Assembly (NCBI RefSeq): GCF_027938815.1
Contig: NZ_CP115913.1
Span: 3,816,001-3,880,000, forward strand
Direction of reading: 5' to 3'
Length of the DNA stretch: 64,000 nt
Source: Oceanirhabdus sp. W0125-5
GTDB lineage: Bacteria > Bacillota > Clostridia > Clostridiales > Clostridiaceae
Under the pieces are notes generated by a model, which made no database searches, was not told the origin of the DNA, and saw only the letters and a list, made by a program, of their open reading frames with translations. The translations under genes were made by a program, and so were the position numbers. This document shows, piece after piece, positions 24,958 through 33,211 of the stretch; position 1 is the stretch's first letter; each line of letters opens with the position of its first letter.

Positions 24958-25084
24958 TTACGTTTTAGAAGACACCACAATAAACTTTTCTTTCTGTTTA
25001 GTGCCTAAATTAACCGTTTGTCCATCTCTCTTTCTTATTGTACTAGCATCATATCCTCCAAATAGAAAGGTTTTTCTAATCTCC
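24958..25084 (-). pseudogene. C-terminal coding remnant of an unidentified protein
   Basis: A frame without start codon reads protein-like text (RKTFLFGGYDASTIRKRDGQ, then TVNLGTKQKEKFIVVSSKT) up to TAA at 24960-24958. It runs across the hydrolase stop in another frame. The composition (glycines, charged turns, final beta strand) looks like the tail of a real protein whose front has been lost. Could be chance. Confidence 0.3.
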
Positions 25085-26137
25085 TTTTATTTTTTCATGA
25101 GTATTCTTTATTCTCACCATTAATAATGTGAACTTTTCAACCTCTTCAAACTGAGGAAAATGAGCAGAATCTTCAAACCATATAAACTCCTTATATGGTG
25201 CTTGCAGCAAATTATAATATTCTTCTACAAGAATTGATGGAGTATTATAATCATATCTTCCCCCACAGAAATATACAGGAACTTTAACCTTAGGAAGCTC
25301 TTTAATAAAATTCAACTCACTATTCTGTCCCCACATAGCTTTTGCAGAAAAAGCATTCCCCATAACAAATCTTATAAAATCAATTCCAGTATATTCTGGT
25401 GAAAATATACTTCCAATTATTATATCATTTAACGTATTTACTTGTTTTTCAACACCATGGTATTTACTTAATATTTTTCTCTGTGCAGCAGTTTCCTTTA
25501 CAGCTTCAGAATATGGTGGTATACCGATTCTGTCCAATATTTCAATTGATTTAACATCATTATTTTCTTTAGCTTGATTATACACATACTCATAGGATAT
25601 TATCTCTCCTATAGTGCCATCAACAACTTGACCTATACCTATATAAGCTTTTATCTTTTCAGGATATTTATCTACAACATATAAACCAAGTTCACTTCCC
25701 CAAGAATGTCCTACTAAGTAAACAGATTTCTTATTTAGTTTTTTGCATAAATAATCTATAACTTCATTTGTATCCAGAACAAATTGTTCTCTAGTCATTG
25801 AATGTTCAGGTATATCTCTAGAATATGATTTTCCAGCTCCTCTTTGATCCCAGTTTACTACTATGAATTCCTCTTCTAGCTTTTTTTGATACTTACGAGC
25901 GAAACTGATCTGTGGATATCCAGGACCCCCATGTAAAAATAAGACAATAGGATTATCCTTGTTTGTTCCTCTAATTAAGATTGATTGCTCAACTCCCCCA
26001 ATTTCAACCATATTGAGTTCACTGATGCTATTATTATAATTTCTATTATATTTGGGCGTTCTTGATGGTAAAAAGAATATTAAAAGAAAGCTTAATAAAA
26101 TAGTTAGTATTATGATTTTTATAATTTTTGTTTTCAT
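25076..26137 (-). CDS. Membrane-anchored alpha/beta hydrolase (proline-iminopeptidase-like)
   Basis: A 353-residue alpha/beta hydrolase with an N-terminal membrane segment (about 5-24) and an extracytoplasmic catalytic domain. HGGPG (oxyanion, near 70) and WDQRGAGKS are typical of the S33 prolyl-aminopeptidase-like family. The nucleophile lies in VGHSWGS, the acid in GGRYDYNTP, and the histidine near the end in EDSAHFPQFEE. The substrate is unknown. The start directly follows the stop of the AAC(6')-like gene, so the two are probably co-transcribed. Confidence 0.82.
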   Translation of the reverse strand: MKTKIIKIIILTILLSFLLIFFLPSRTPKYNRNYNNSISELNMVEIGGVEQSILIRGTNKDNPIVLFLHGGPGYPQISFARKYQKKLEEEFIVVNWDQRGAGKSYSRDIPEHSMTREQFVLDTNEVIDYLCKKLNKKSVYLVGHSWGSELGLYVVDKYPEKIKAYIGIGQVVDGTIGEIISYEYVYNQAKENNDVKSIEILDRIGIPPYSEAVKETAAQRKILSKYHGVEKQVNTLNDIIIGSIFSPEYTGIDFIRFVMGNAFSAKAMWGQNSELNFIKELPKVKVPVYFCGGRYDYNTPSILVEEYYNLLQAPYKEFIWFEDSAHFPQFEEVEKFTLLMVRIKNTHEKIKGD

Positions 26138-26587
26138 TTATTTCTTAATCTCCTTAATAAAACAAATAATTCGATTAGCCTCTTGGAATCCTATATTCTT
26201 ATGAAAATCATAACTAACTTTATTGTCATATTCAATATCTGACCCCATCTGAGAACACCCTTTCAATAATGCCCATTTTTCACCTTTAGCAAATAATTCT
26301 CTTGCAATACCTTGCTTTCTATAGTTCTGTTTAACATAAATCCCCTCAACATAACCAACAGGACTTGAGTCAGAACCCTCTACATAATCACGTCTAATAG
26401 CAACATGAATAAATCCTATGTTCTCACCATTAATTTGATATAAAAATACTTCATCATCCTCTGTTTCTAGTAGTTCATTAAACTCTTCTTTCAGTCCTTC
26501 AAAAGTATTATCTGGCCATAAATCTAACGCCATACCTACTAAATCCTCTAAATCATTAGATTGTACCTCTACAATTTTATTATTCAT
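26138..26587 (-). CDS. Aminoglycoside 6'-N-acetyltransferase-like GNAT protein
   Basis: A 149-residue GNAT protein of the AAC(6') group. Typical are ALDLWPDNTFEGLKEEF, FIHVAIRRDYVEGSDSSPVG, EGIYVKQNYRKQGIARELF, GCSQMGSDIEYDNKVSYDFH and the closing KNIGFQEANRIICF, which matches chromosomal AAC(6')-I enzymes and their homologues closely in layout. It would acetylate the 6'-amino group of aminoglycosides; a broader amine substrate is possible. ATG 26587 lies six bases after GGGGGAG; an ATG two codons earlier abuts that site. Confidence 0.8.
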   Translation of the reverse strand: MNNKIVEVQSNDLEDLVGMALDLWPDNTFEGLKEEFNELLETEDDEVFLYQINGENIGFIHVAIRRDYVEGSDSSPVGYVEGIYVKQNYRKQGIARELFAKGEKWALLKGCSQMGSDIEYDNKVSYDFHKNIGFQEANRIICFIKEIKK

Positions 26588-26639
26588 CTTCATCTCCCCC
26601 TCAAATCAACAATTGTATATAAATATATTCACCTGTGTA

Positions 26640-26831
26640 TTATTTATTTTGTAACTCGTACCAATCACCAAATTTCTTCATACAAGTAATTTCTTCTAAT
26701 CTACGATATTCAACAAAATCTTCGTCACTAAACTCAGCAATTGTCTTTTCAAAATTTTCTGGCTCAAATATGTACCATAACTCAGACCACTGATTTTCTT
26801 TTTCTTTTCCTCTTATACATTCTGAAATCAT
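26640..26831 (-). CDS. Hypothetical protein, 63 residues
   Basis: A small acidic, aromatic-rich protein (ELWYIFEPENFEKTIAEF, then YRRLEEITCMKKFGDWYE). The ribosome binding site is weak. The composition looks like a genuine folded protein or the tail of one. It lies between two GNAT genes. Not recognised. Confidence 0.4.
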   Translation of the reverse strand: MISECIRGKEKENQWSELWYIFEPENFEKTIAEFSDEDFVEYRRLEEITCMKKFGDWYELQNK

Positions 26832-26863
26832 ACCTGGAGATTTACTTTCAAAAAATCTAATAA

Positions 26864-27325
26864 TTAAATTTCTTTAAATCTCCTTTCAAGATAAACATTA
26901 TATCCTCTTTTTTCCCAAAACTCCTTTGCCTCGCTATTATCTATTGAAGTATAAAGTTCAATTAAATTTATATTTCTTTTTTTAAACCACTTATTCAACT
27001 CTTCAACAAGTTTCTTTCCTATTCCATTTCTTCTAGCTTTCTTTAATACAGTAAGAAATGGCACATAACCTATTTTTTCAGGCAGCATTAATCTCGAGTT
27101 ATCATCTATTGTTCCTACTATCATTCCAACTATTTCGCCTCTAACTTTTGCTACAATTGCAACTTTTTCTTTATCATTTAATAATCCCTCAAAGTATTTA
27201 ATAAAAATTTCTTTGTAATCATTTTTAAATTTAAGACTTTCATGTGCTTCTCTATATTCTTTAGCTAATGGAACAAGTAAATCTAAATCTTCTTTTTCTA
27301 ATGTTTTTATTTCAGTCATCACCAT
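26864..27325 (-). CDS. GNAT-family N-acetyltransferase
   Basis: A 153-residue single-domain GNAT protein. VPFLTVLKKARRNGIGKKLVEELNKW holds the acetyl-CoA loop (R-R-N-G-I-G), and NSEAKEFWEKRGYNVY the C-terminal motif. ATG 27325 is chosen because GGAGG lies seven bases upstream; an earlier in-frame start is within that site. Substrate unknown. The upstream gap 27326-27667 shows no gene; it should hold the divergent promoters. Confidence 0.78.
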   Translation of the reverse strand: MVMTEIKTLEKEDLDLLVPLAKEYREAHESLKFKNDYKEIFIKYFEGLLNDKEKVAIVAKVRGEIVGMIVGTIDDNSRLMLPEKIGYVPFLTVLKKARRNGIGKKLVEELNKWFKKRNINLIELYTSIDNSEAKEFWEKRGYNVYLERRFKEI

Positions 27326-27667
27326 GTTTAATCCCTCCAGTTTTACAAAATCCACAATGCATTGTTATATTTCAATAAATTCTTCTTTTTTAATTACATC
27401 AATAAAATTAGTATTTAATTCTTCTATTTATCAACATAAAGCTACTTTCCTCTTTTTATACTTCTATTTTCCTGTTATTATTCCTCTATTTTACAATCAT
27501 ATTATCCTTGTTCACTTGTTAATAAGAAATTCTCTAATTAAATATAACACTATTACTTAATGTTTAAGATACATTTAAGAAAAATAATATGTTGGTTTAA
27601 GAATAATGTTATAAACTTAGTAAAGTTATTACTAATAAATTTACATAAGATAAGAGGGGAGGTAGCT

Positions 27668-27706
27668 TTGTCAAAGGACAAGCTAATTTTATATGATAAT
27701 GCATAA
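27668..27706 (+). other. TTG-initiated 12-codon micro-ORF overlapping the M48 protease start
   Basis: TTG 27668 follows AGGGGAGGT at ideal spacing. The frame reads MSKDKLILYDNA and ends in TAA at 27704-27706, overlapping the protease ATG (27693) in another frame. The protease ATG itself has no good ribosome binding site, so its translation may depend on re-initiation after this micro-ORF. Confidence 0.4.
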
Positions 27707-28517
27707 ATACAAGAATAAAGAACTAAATAAAAAATTAATCCATCCTAAAGAAAGAATACTGTTTAAACTAGTTACATTTATTACAATCTTGGGTGGTATT
27801 ATTTCTCTATCACTTCCATTTTGGGCTTCAGATTTATTTGAAGAACCAAGCAGAGTATGGGAAATTTCAGGATTTGTTATACTTTCGTGGTTTACTATTG
27901 TTTATTTTTTAGGAAAACAATATGCCTCTACAAGAGCAAATGCAATAAAGATTACTAAAACTCAATTTCCTGAAGTATATGATATTATTGAAGATTATTC
28001 AAGAAAACTTGAATTTAAGAAGGTACCTAATGCTTATGTAATTCAAGAGGGAGGAGTACTTAATGCTTTTGCAGCAAGTTTTTTCAAAACAAATTTTATT
28101 CAAATTAATATAGATATATTTGAAGTAGCATACCGTGAACACAAGGATTTAAACAGCTTAGCCTTTGTTATTGCACATGAAATGGCTCATATCAAGATGC
28201 GACATACAAAAATAAGTTATAATTATCTTACTAGCTTAGGTAATTTAATTCCACTACTTGGTCAAGCTCTTTCAAGGGCAAGAGAATATACTTGCGACCA
28301 ACATGCATTATATTTGTGTCCTGAGGGAAAAGAAGGATTAATTCTTCTTTCAGCTGGAAAACATTTATATAAAAAAATTGATATGGAGACATATATTCAA
28401 GAAGCACAAGAACAAAAAGGATTTTTTATATGGCTTGTTAATTCCCTTTCTAGCCATCCAGTTATGATTAAACGAATGAAGGCTTTAATAGATGAGAAAC
28501 CAGGAAAACTTTTTTAA
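27693..28517 (+). CDS. M48-family membrane-associated zinc metalloprotease
   Basis: A 274-residue M48 peptidase. Two membrane segments lie near 24-43 and 58-74. The zinc motif HEMAH is at 162-166 and the third ligand glutamate in AREYTCDQHAL (near 198). SSHPVMIKRMKAL near the C-terminus is also typical of HtpX/YhfN-like members. It probably degrades or processes membrane proteins. It stands alone and ends at a perfect hairpin that contains its stop codon. Confidence 0.88.
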   Translation: MIMHKYKNKELNKKLIHPKERILFKLVTFITILGGIISLSLPFWASDLFEEPSRVWEISGFVILSWFTIVYFLGKQYASTRANAIKITKTQFPEVYDIIEDYSRKLEFKKVPNAYVIQEGGVLNAFAASFFKTNFIQINIDIFEVAYREHKDLNSLAFVIAHEMAHIKMRHTKISYNYLTSLGNLIPLLGQALSRAREYTCDQHALYLCPEGKEGLILLSAGKHLYKKIDMETYIQEAQEQKGFFIWLVNSLSSHPVMIKRMKALIDEKPGKLF

Positions 28518-28555
28518 AAACTCATATTCAAAGTTTAACTTTGAATATGAGTTTT
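28517..28555. terminator. Bidirectional terminator, perfect 19-bp stem
   Basis: AAAACTCATATTCAAAGTT (28517-28535) and AACTTTGAATATGAGTTTT (28537-28555) lie between the convergent M48 and DUF402 genes, with almost no loop. Confidence 0.88.
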
Positions 28556-28558
28556 ATT

Positions 28559-29092
28559 TTAAGAAAGCATATATTTTAAATACTTATCACTAATACCTAT
28601 TAATTCCTTTTTATTTTTCTTTGCATATTCCATAATATTATTAGCTTCTAAATAAGCTAAATCGTATTGCTCTTTAGTAATATCATTTTTTTCTAAGGCC
28701 TCTTCAAGTTCATCTTCATCAAATAATAAAATCTCACCTGATGAAAGTAAAACAACATCGAGATATAAATCATCATAATAAAGAATTCCTGATTCACTTA
28801 ATTTATTTCCTGTACAAATATCAAAATACATTTGAATTAATTCATGTTTTTCATTAAACATCATAGTTACGGCATAATTCTTATCTTTTGGAAAGTATTG
28901 TGTCCATATATAACCTTCATCCGCTAAACATAATTCTTTTTCTTGAACCCCTACAATCAAAGGTTCCTTTACCTTATCAATATACGTAATTGATAAATAC
29001 CCATTCAGTTCTATGTTTTCTATGTATATTAAGTTGAATCTTTTTTCTATAACTCTTGTCCAATTCCGTCTATCTGCGTATTTCCTTTTCAT
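28559..29092 (-). CDS. DUF402-family protein (nucleoside diphosphate phosphatase-like fold)
   Basis: A 177-residue DUF402 protein. The family core is visible: NYAVTMMFNEKHELIQMYFD, then ICTGN, YYDDLYLDVVLLSSGEILLF and DEDELEEAL, with acidic clusters that bind divalent metal. Related proteins hydrolyse nucleoside di/triphosphates (Ntdp) or act as FomD. The substrate is not deducible. It is 18 bases upstream of nothing on its own strand except the TIM-barrel gene, with which it may form an operon. Confidence 0.8.
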   Translation of the reverse strand: MKRKYADRRNWTRVIEKRFNLIYIENIELNGYLSITYIDKVKEPLIVGVQEKELCLADEGYIWTQYFPKDKNYAVTMMFNEKHELIQMYFDICTGNKLSESGILYYDDLYLDVVLLSSGEILLFDEDELEEALEKNDITKEQYDLAYLEANNIMEYAKKNKKELIGISDKYLKYMLS

Positions 29093-29110
29093 TATTTTTC
29101 CCCCAATATT

Positions 29111-29908
29111 TTAAAATCCTTTTCTATGTAAAAATTCTAAAGATTTTACTTGATCATCAATATAACTCTCTAATATAAAGACTCCATCAAATTTAATATT
29201 CTTTAAATACTGAATTTCATTTTCCCAATCAATTGTTCCTACTTCTTGTCCAATGGGCCAATGAATATCAGCTAATTGATCATTATCATGAGCATGAATG
29301 CTTCCTAATCTATTATTAAAACTACGAAGTATATCAATACCTTGTTCATCTAAATTTCCATGACCATAATCATAACAAAGTTTAAGGAACTCACTTTTTA
29401 TATCAAATATTTTTTTAAAATCACTAACCCTATCCCCTAATTTGCAGAAATCGCTATTCCTTTGCTCTGGATAAACATTCTCTATATGTATTTCTACATT
29501 ACACTCACTACCTACTTCTACTAACTCTTTAAATACAGGGATTAAGTTATTAATACATTTCTCGTGCTGCACTCTTCTTCCTGCATCAACTCCATAACCA
29601 GCATGAAAATTCACAAATTTTGCTCCAATATCTCTCGCTAAATAAATATTTTTTTTAGCAAGTTCTATCCAAAGCATACGTACTTCATCAACTTCTTCAG
29701 CCAAATTTAGTTTATTGTATGCATGTAAGCTGATTTCTATATTAGGATTCTGAGACTTAAGTGCCTTAATTTTTTCACTTAACTCTTTTCTTATACCTTC
29801 AATATTCCCAGGTATTCCTCCAATTTGTATATGTTGAACATTATACTCACCAAAACTTTTCTCAAATGCATCTAGTTTCTTATATCCAATACTAACTCCT
29901 ATTTTCAT
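29111..29908 (-). CDS. Sugar phosphate isomerase/epimerase-like TIM-barrel protein
   Basis: A 265-residue xylose-isomerase-like TIM barrel (AP endonuclease family 2). Metal-binding stretches include EISLHAYNKLNL, FVNFHAGYGVDAG, EIHIENVYP, LCYDYGHGN, SIHAHDNDQLADIHWPIG and GVFILESY. The substrate is unknown. ATG 29908 follows AGAGGA by six bases; an ATG five codons earlier is less likely. A second, divergent member of the family is at 37339-38157. Confidence 0.78.
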   Translation of the reverse strand: MKIGVSIGYKKLDAFEKSFGEYNVQHIQIGGIPGNIEGIRKELSEKIKALKSQNPNIEISLHAYNKLNLAEEVDEVRMLWIELAKKNIYLARDIGAKFVNFHAGYGVDAGRRVQHEKCINNLIPVFKELVEVGSECNVEIHIENVYPEQRNSDFCKLGDRVSDFKKIFDIKSEFLKLCYDYGHGNLDEQGIDILRSFNNRLGSIHAHDNDQLADIHWPIGQEVGTIDWENEIQYLKNIKFDGVFILESYIDDQVKSLEFLHRKGF

Positions 29909-29979
29909 TGTTTTTCCTCTCATTCAAAATTTATTTATGCCCCATATCCAGATATTAAACTCATTCTCCTAATGTAATA

Positions 29980-30234
29980 CTACTCCCATCCGAAACTTGT
30001 GAACTTAATTCCTTCTATGTATTTTATAATTGCTTCTTTAACATAAGGAATAATATTGTGAGGAAGGTCATCTAAATCAAACCATTCCAATAGGTCACAT
30101 TTATTTGGTTCCATGTTTTTTATTTCACCAGACCACTGTTTTGCCACAAAAAAGTAATCTATCCCTTCTCTATCTGGATTCTTTCTATGCATTACTTGAA
30201 TTGGTTCTATTTGATTTTGTGAACTACTCTCCAC
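29980..30234 (-). pseudogene. C-terminal remnant of a NUDIX hydrolase, truncated by a mobile element
   Basis: The fragment contains QVMHRKNPDREGIDYFFVA and NMEPNKCDLLEWFDLDDLP, the C-terminal half of MutT-like NUDIX hydrolases, ending KFTSFGW. The NUDIX box and everything before it is missing; sequence homology stops near 30224, where the right end of the TnpB element begins. The ATG at 30234 lies within element sequence and is fortuitous. Confidence 0.75.
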
Positions 30235-30350
30235 TTACTCACGCTGAAGTGGGGGCTTCTTGGTATATCCAAGAACTTTTCCTGCTTCACAGATTTCGTA
30301 ATCTACTTTCTCCACAGGCAATCCCCGTAAGACCTACGGTTCTTATTTTT

Positions 30351-31336
30351 TTAGGCTATCTCTAATAACCCTTGCTTCAAGATATTCCTACTGGCATTTA
30401 TATCCCTATCATGAATGCTACCGCATTTAGGACTCAAGAATTATAACTTGATTATCGCTTATAATTCTTTTAGATAACTTATGGATGAAGTCTAATCTTT
30501 GATTAGATATACGTTCATGTAGTCTAGCAACCTTTATTCTTTGCTTATTCCAATTGTTACTGCCTTTTTCTTTACTACTTAATTTTCTTTGTTCCTTTGC
30601 CAATTTATCTAATGACTTTTTTAGATACTTCGGATTTTCAATCTTTTCACCATTTGATAATATTGCAAAATGACATAACCCTAAGTCTATACCAACATTC
30701 CCCGATACTTTTTTTAATGGCTCTATCTTTGTTTCAACACATATAGATACAAAATATTTACCACTTGATGTTTTAGAAACAGTAGCGTTTATTACTCTAC
30801 CTTCAAAATATCTATGAATTTTTGCATTAACATATTTCAATTTAGGCAGTTTTATTTTATCTTTTTTTATTTCAATATTGTTATTCACAAAATTACTTGT
30901 ATATGTTTTATATAGATATCTCAGTTCAATACTTGATTTATACATGTACAAAAATCGTAGAACCATCGATATTTTGATACATGTATAAATCAAATTTCAC
31001 GGTAGAATCTCTATAGTTGTCTCTTTTACTTTTGAATTTTGGTCTGTCTGCTCTACCTTCAAAGAAATTTTTGAATGCAGCATCAAGATTTCTTAGTGAC
31101 ATCTGCAGTGATGTACTATCAACTTCTTTAAGCCATACAAGTTCTTTTTTTATACTTGGTAATTGATTTTGTTGTTCTGTATATTTCATACATCTTTTTT
31201 CAGCTTTATATATTTCATTCCTTTGGTTTAAGAAATGATTATATACATATCTTGAACAACCAAAAGATTTTTCAATAATCTTTATTTGATTTTCATTTGG
31301 ATACATTCTGAATTTATATGCTTTGTTGATTTTCAT
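30351..31336 (-). pseudogene. tnpB: Disrupted tnpB (RNA-guided nuclease of IS605-type elements)
   Basis: The N-terminus (MKINKAYKFRMYPNENQIKI, CSRYVYNHFLNQ) and the RuvC-I region (VSGNVGIDLGLCHFAILSNG) are TnpB. Two lesions are visible. First, near 30930-31000 an inserted palindrome breaks the frame. Second, the frame ends at QVIILES (RuvC-II glutamate) and resumes in another frame as PKCGSIHDRDINASRNIL, so the region with the first zinc-finger CxxC has been deleted. The gene ends at TAA 30353-30351 (GLLEIA). It cannot make a full nuclease. Confidence 0.85.
30933..30993. repeat. 61-bp palindromic insert within tnpB
   Basis: TTGATTTATACATGTA (30933-30948) and TACATGTATAAATCAA (30978-30993) are perfect 16-bp inverted arms around a 29-base centre. 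Homology to TnpB is interrupted here, so this looks inserted or generated by a rearrangement. Confidence 0.6.
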
Positions 31337-31487
31337 TACTTTCAACACCTTTACTTTTCATTACAATCATAATGAATCTTAAGAACGTTTATTCTTATTA
31401 TTTCACATTTATGATTTTTTATCCATGTAAAAGTATTAAGATTACGCATTCATCTCCCACTTATAGAAGATAGGAGACTTCTGCTAG

Positions 31488-32120
31488 TTATGTTAAATTT
31501 GTTTCTCTTGTTAAGTCAATTAATAAGTGATCACTTGTGGCACCTAAGATTGTCAAATTATCATTTATAGGACTTATCCCATCAACCTTGGTATCTTGAC
31601 GACCTATATTTAAAATACTTCTTAACATCATTCCCTTATCCTCTACTGTAGGGATATTACCAAATGCATCTTGTCCTATTTCTCCAATTGGGACTGATGG
31701 CTTTAATTTCTTTTCAATTATTTCTGCATGTAATTCAAATCCATCCTGATAAGTATTAGGACATTTTTCTCTATAAATAGTTTCTCTTCCTAAAAGTATT
31801 CCTTCACCAATTCTAAAATGATTAATTCTCTTTGGTATCTTTCCTGCCTCAAGTAATTTTAAGGAACTTGAGTTTCCCGCAGATAAATATTCTAGTTTTA
31901 AATTAAAAATTTCTTCTATCTCTTGTGCAAGGTCTACCAATTGTTTATTGTTTTCATAAGTTGGTATTGTACCATTTAAATCAGTTAAGTTTGTACCTAG
32001 ACCAATTATTTTTACCCCTTTCATCTCTACAACTTCTTTTACTAAAGGAAGTAAGTCATTTGGCCAAACCCCTTCTCTTAAATCTCCAAGGTCAACCATA
32101 ATTATAATTTTATGTATTAT
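31488..32120 (-). pseudogene. orr: Truncated ornithine racemase (alanine racemase N-terminal family)
   Basis: The remaining ~210 residues read IHKIIIMVDLGDLREGVWPN, then GLGTNLTDLNGTIP, YLSAGNSSSLKLLEAG, FRIGEGILLGRETIY and LGATSDHLLIDLT, which is the second half of a PLP-dependent ornithine racemase. The N-terminal part with the PLP lysine is absent, and the C-terminus stops at the left end of the IS605-type element (LTRETNLT then element sequence). A full member has roughly 350 residues. It is therefore broken at both ends. Confidence 0.8.
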
Positions 32121-32337
32121 CAAGACGATAATCCCCACTCCCATAGTTACTATTTATAGTTCTTTGATGCTGTTGCCTTTTTACCATGATCAACATATGT
32201 TGTATTTTCCATATGTTCTATATACTCATGTTTCGTACTACAAATCTAACATTACATTATTTTACATATTTTATCAAGATAATAATTTTTACTATCTTAT
32301 GTTATTTACATACAATCTATATATATTAAAATAAAAC

Positions 32338-32357
32338 CCCCATTTTTTAAAAATGGG
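32338..32357 (-). terminator. Terminator of the ABC exporter operon
   Basis: CCCATTTTT and AAAAATGGG form the stem (32339-32357); on the minus strand GTTTTATTTT follows. It is about 40 bases after the permease stop. Confidence 0.7.
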
Positions 32358-32398
32358 AGTATCATATTATTAATATTAATTATCTAATAATGTAGATT

Positions 32399-33211
32399 TT
32401 ATTTTAAAAATATAGTTCCTAATATAAAAGGAATCAAAGCTCCTAATGCCCATAATTTACTTTTTGACTTTGATGTATTGTTATTATCTAACTTAAATAG
32501 ATACCAACTTAAAATAAAACATATCACTCCACAACTTAAAAGTATTCCTAAAGAAATGAATGGATTAAATGAATGTTGTCCATTTTCTACTAATGCTTGA
32601 TAAGCATCCATTGCATAGGTTGTAGGTAATAGTTTTCCAAAAGTTGAAATAGATTCAGGCAGTGCACTAGAAGGCATCATTAATCCTCCAATAAGCATGG
32701 AGGGAAGAAATATTGCTTGTGCATAGAGTACTGTCACTGAAGTATTTTTTGCTATTATTCCAATTAAAAGTGCTATACCAGTAATTGCAATTACTGTTGC
32801 AATAAAAACAAGTATTAGCCCTCCCATATTTCCTGGTAATTCTGAACCAAATAAAAATGGAGCACTTAATAAGATTATCGCTGTAACTATAATTGTATGA
32901 AAAATTGTTGATAATGTTGGAATTGCCATCATTGATAATTTTGATACACCATTAATTTTATAACTTCTAAATATACCATTATTCCTTGATGTTACTAACA
33001 CATTAGGCATTCCTAATATTGAACTTACCAATATTCCAAATATCATCATGGATGGTATAAGTATTTCACCATATTGTGGATTTATTTTAGGCATAATACC
33101 TCCCATTGCTAAAAAGAAACCAAGAGGAAATAAATAATTCATAAACAATAATGTTTTGTCCCTAAGCCCTCCCTTTAAATCCATTCCGAAATGTATAATA
33201 AATGACCTCAT
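32399..33211 (-). CDS. ABC-2-type exporter permease
   Basis: A 270-residue permease with six membrane spans and the ABC-2 layout; the central part has NGVSKLSMMAIPTL and FLPSMLIGGLMMPSSALPE, followed by FGKLLPTTYAMDAYQALV, which is typical of daunorubicin-type (DrrB-like) exporters. Start supported by GGAGG. The gene overlaps the ATPase gene by four bases, so the two are translated together. Substrate unknown, probably a drug or lipid. Confidence 0.88.
   Translation of the reverse strand: MRSFIIHFGMDLKGGLRDKTLLFMNYLFPLGFFLAMGGIMPKINPQYGEILIPSMMIFGILVSSILGMPNVLVTSRNNGIFRSYKINGVSKLSMMAIPTLSTIFHTIIVTAIILLSAPFLFGSELPGNMGGLILVFIATVIAITGIALLIGIIAKNTSVTVLYAQAIFLPSMLIGGLMMPSSALPESISTFGKLLPTTYAMDAYQALVENGQHSFNPFISLGILLSCGVICFILSWYLFKLDNNNTSKSKSKLWALGALIPFILGTIFLK

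Larger units (their letters stand above)
30224..31485 (-). mobile_element. Decayed IS200/IS605-type element carrying tnpB only
   Basis: Both ends have the hairpins typical of the family. At the right end (about 30224-30262) CCCCCACTT pairs with AAGTGG and is followed by AGTAGTTCAC; at the left end (about 31450-31485) AGAAGTCTCC...AAGTGGGAGA is related in sequence. No tnpA is present. The stretch 30224-30350 downstream of tnpB corresponds to the position of the right-end (omega) RNA. The element is flanked by truncated genes on both sides that do not belong together. Confidence 0.8.

Noticed and set aside
30427..31348. Two separate intact genes, a short transposase and a second protein
   Set aside because: Both are parts of one tnpB broken by an insert and a deletion.
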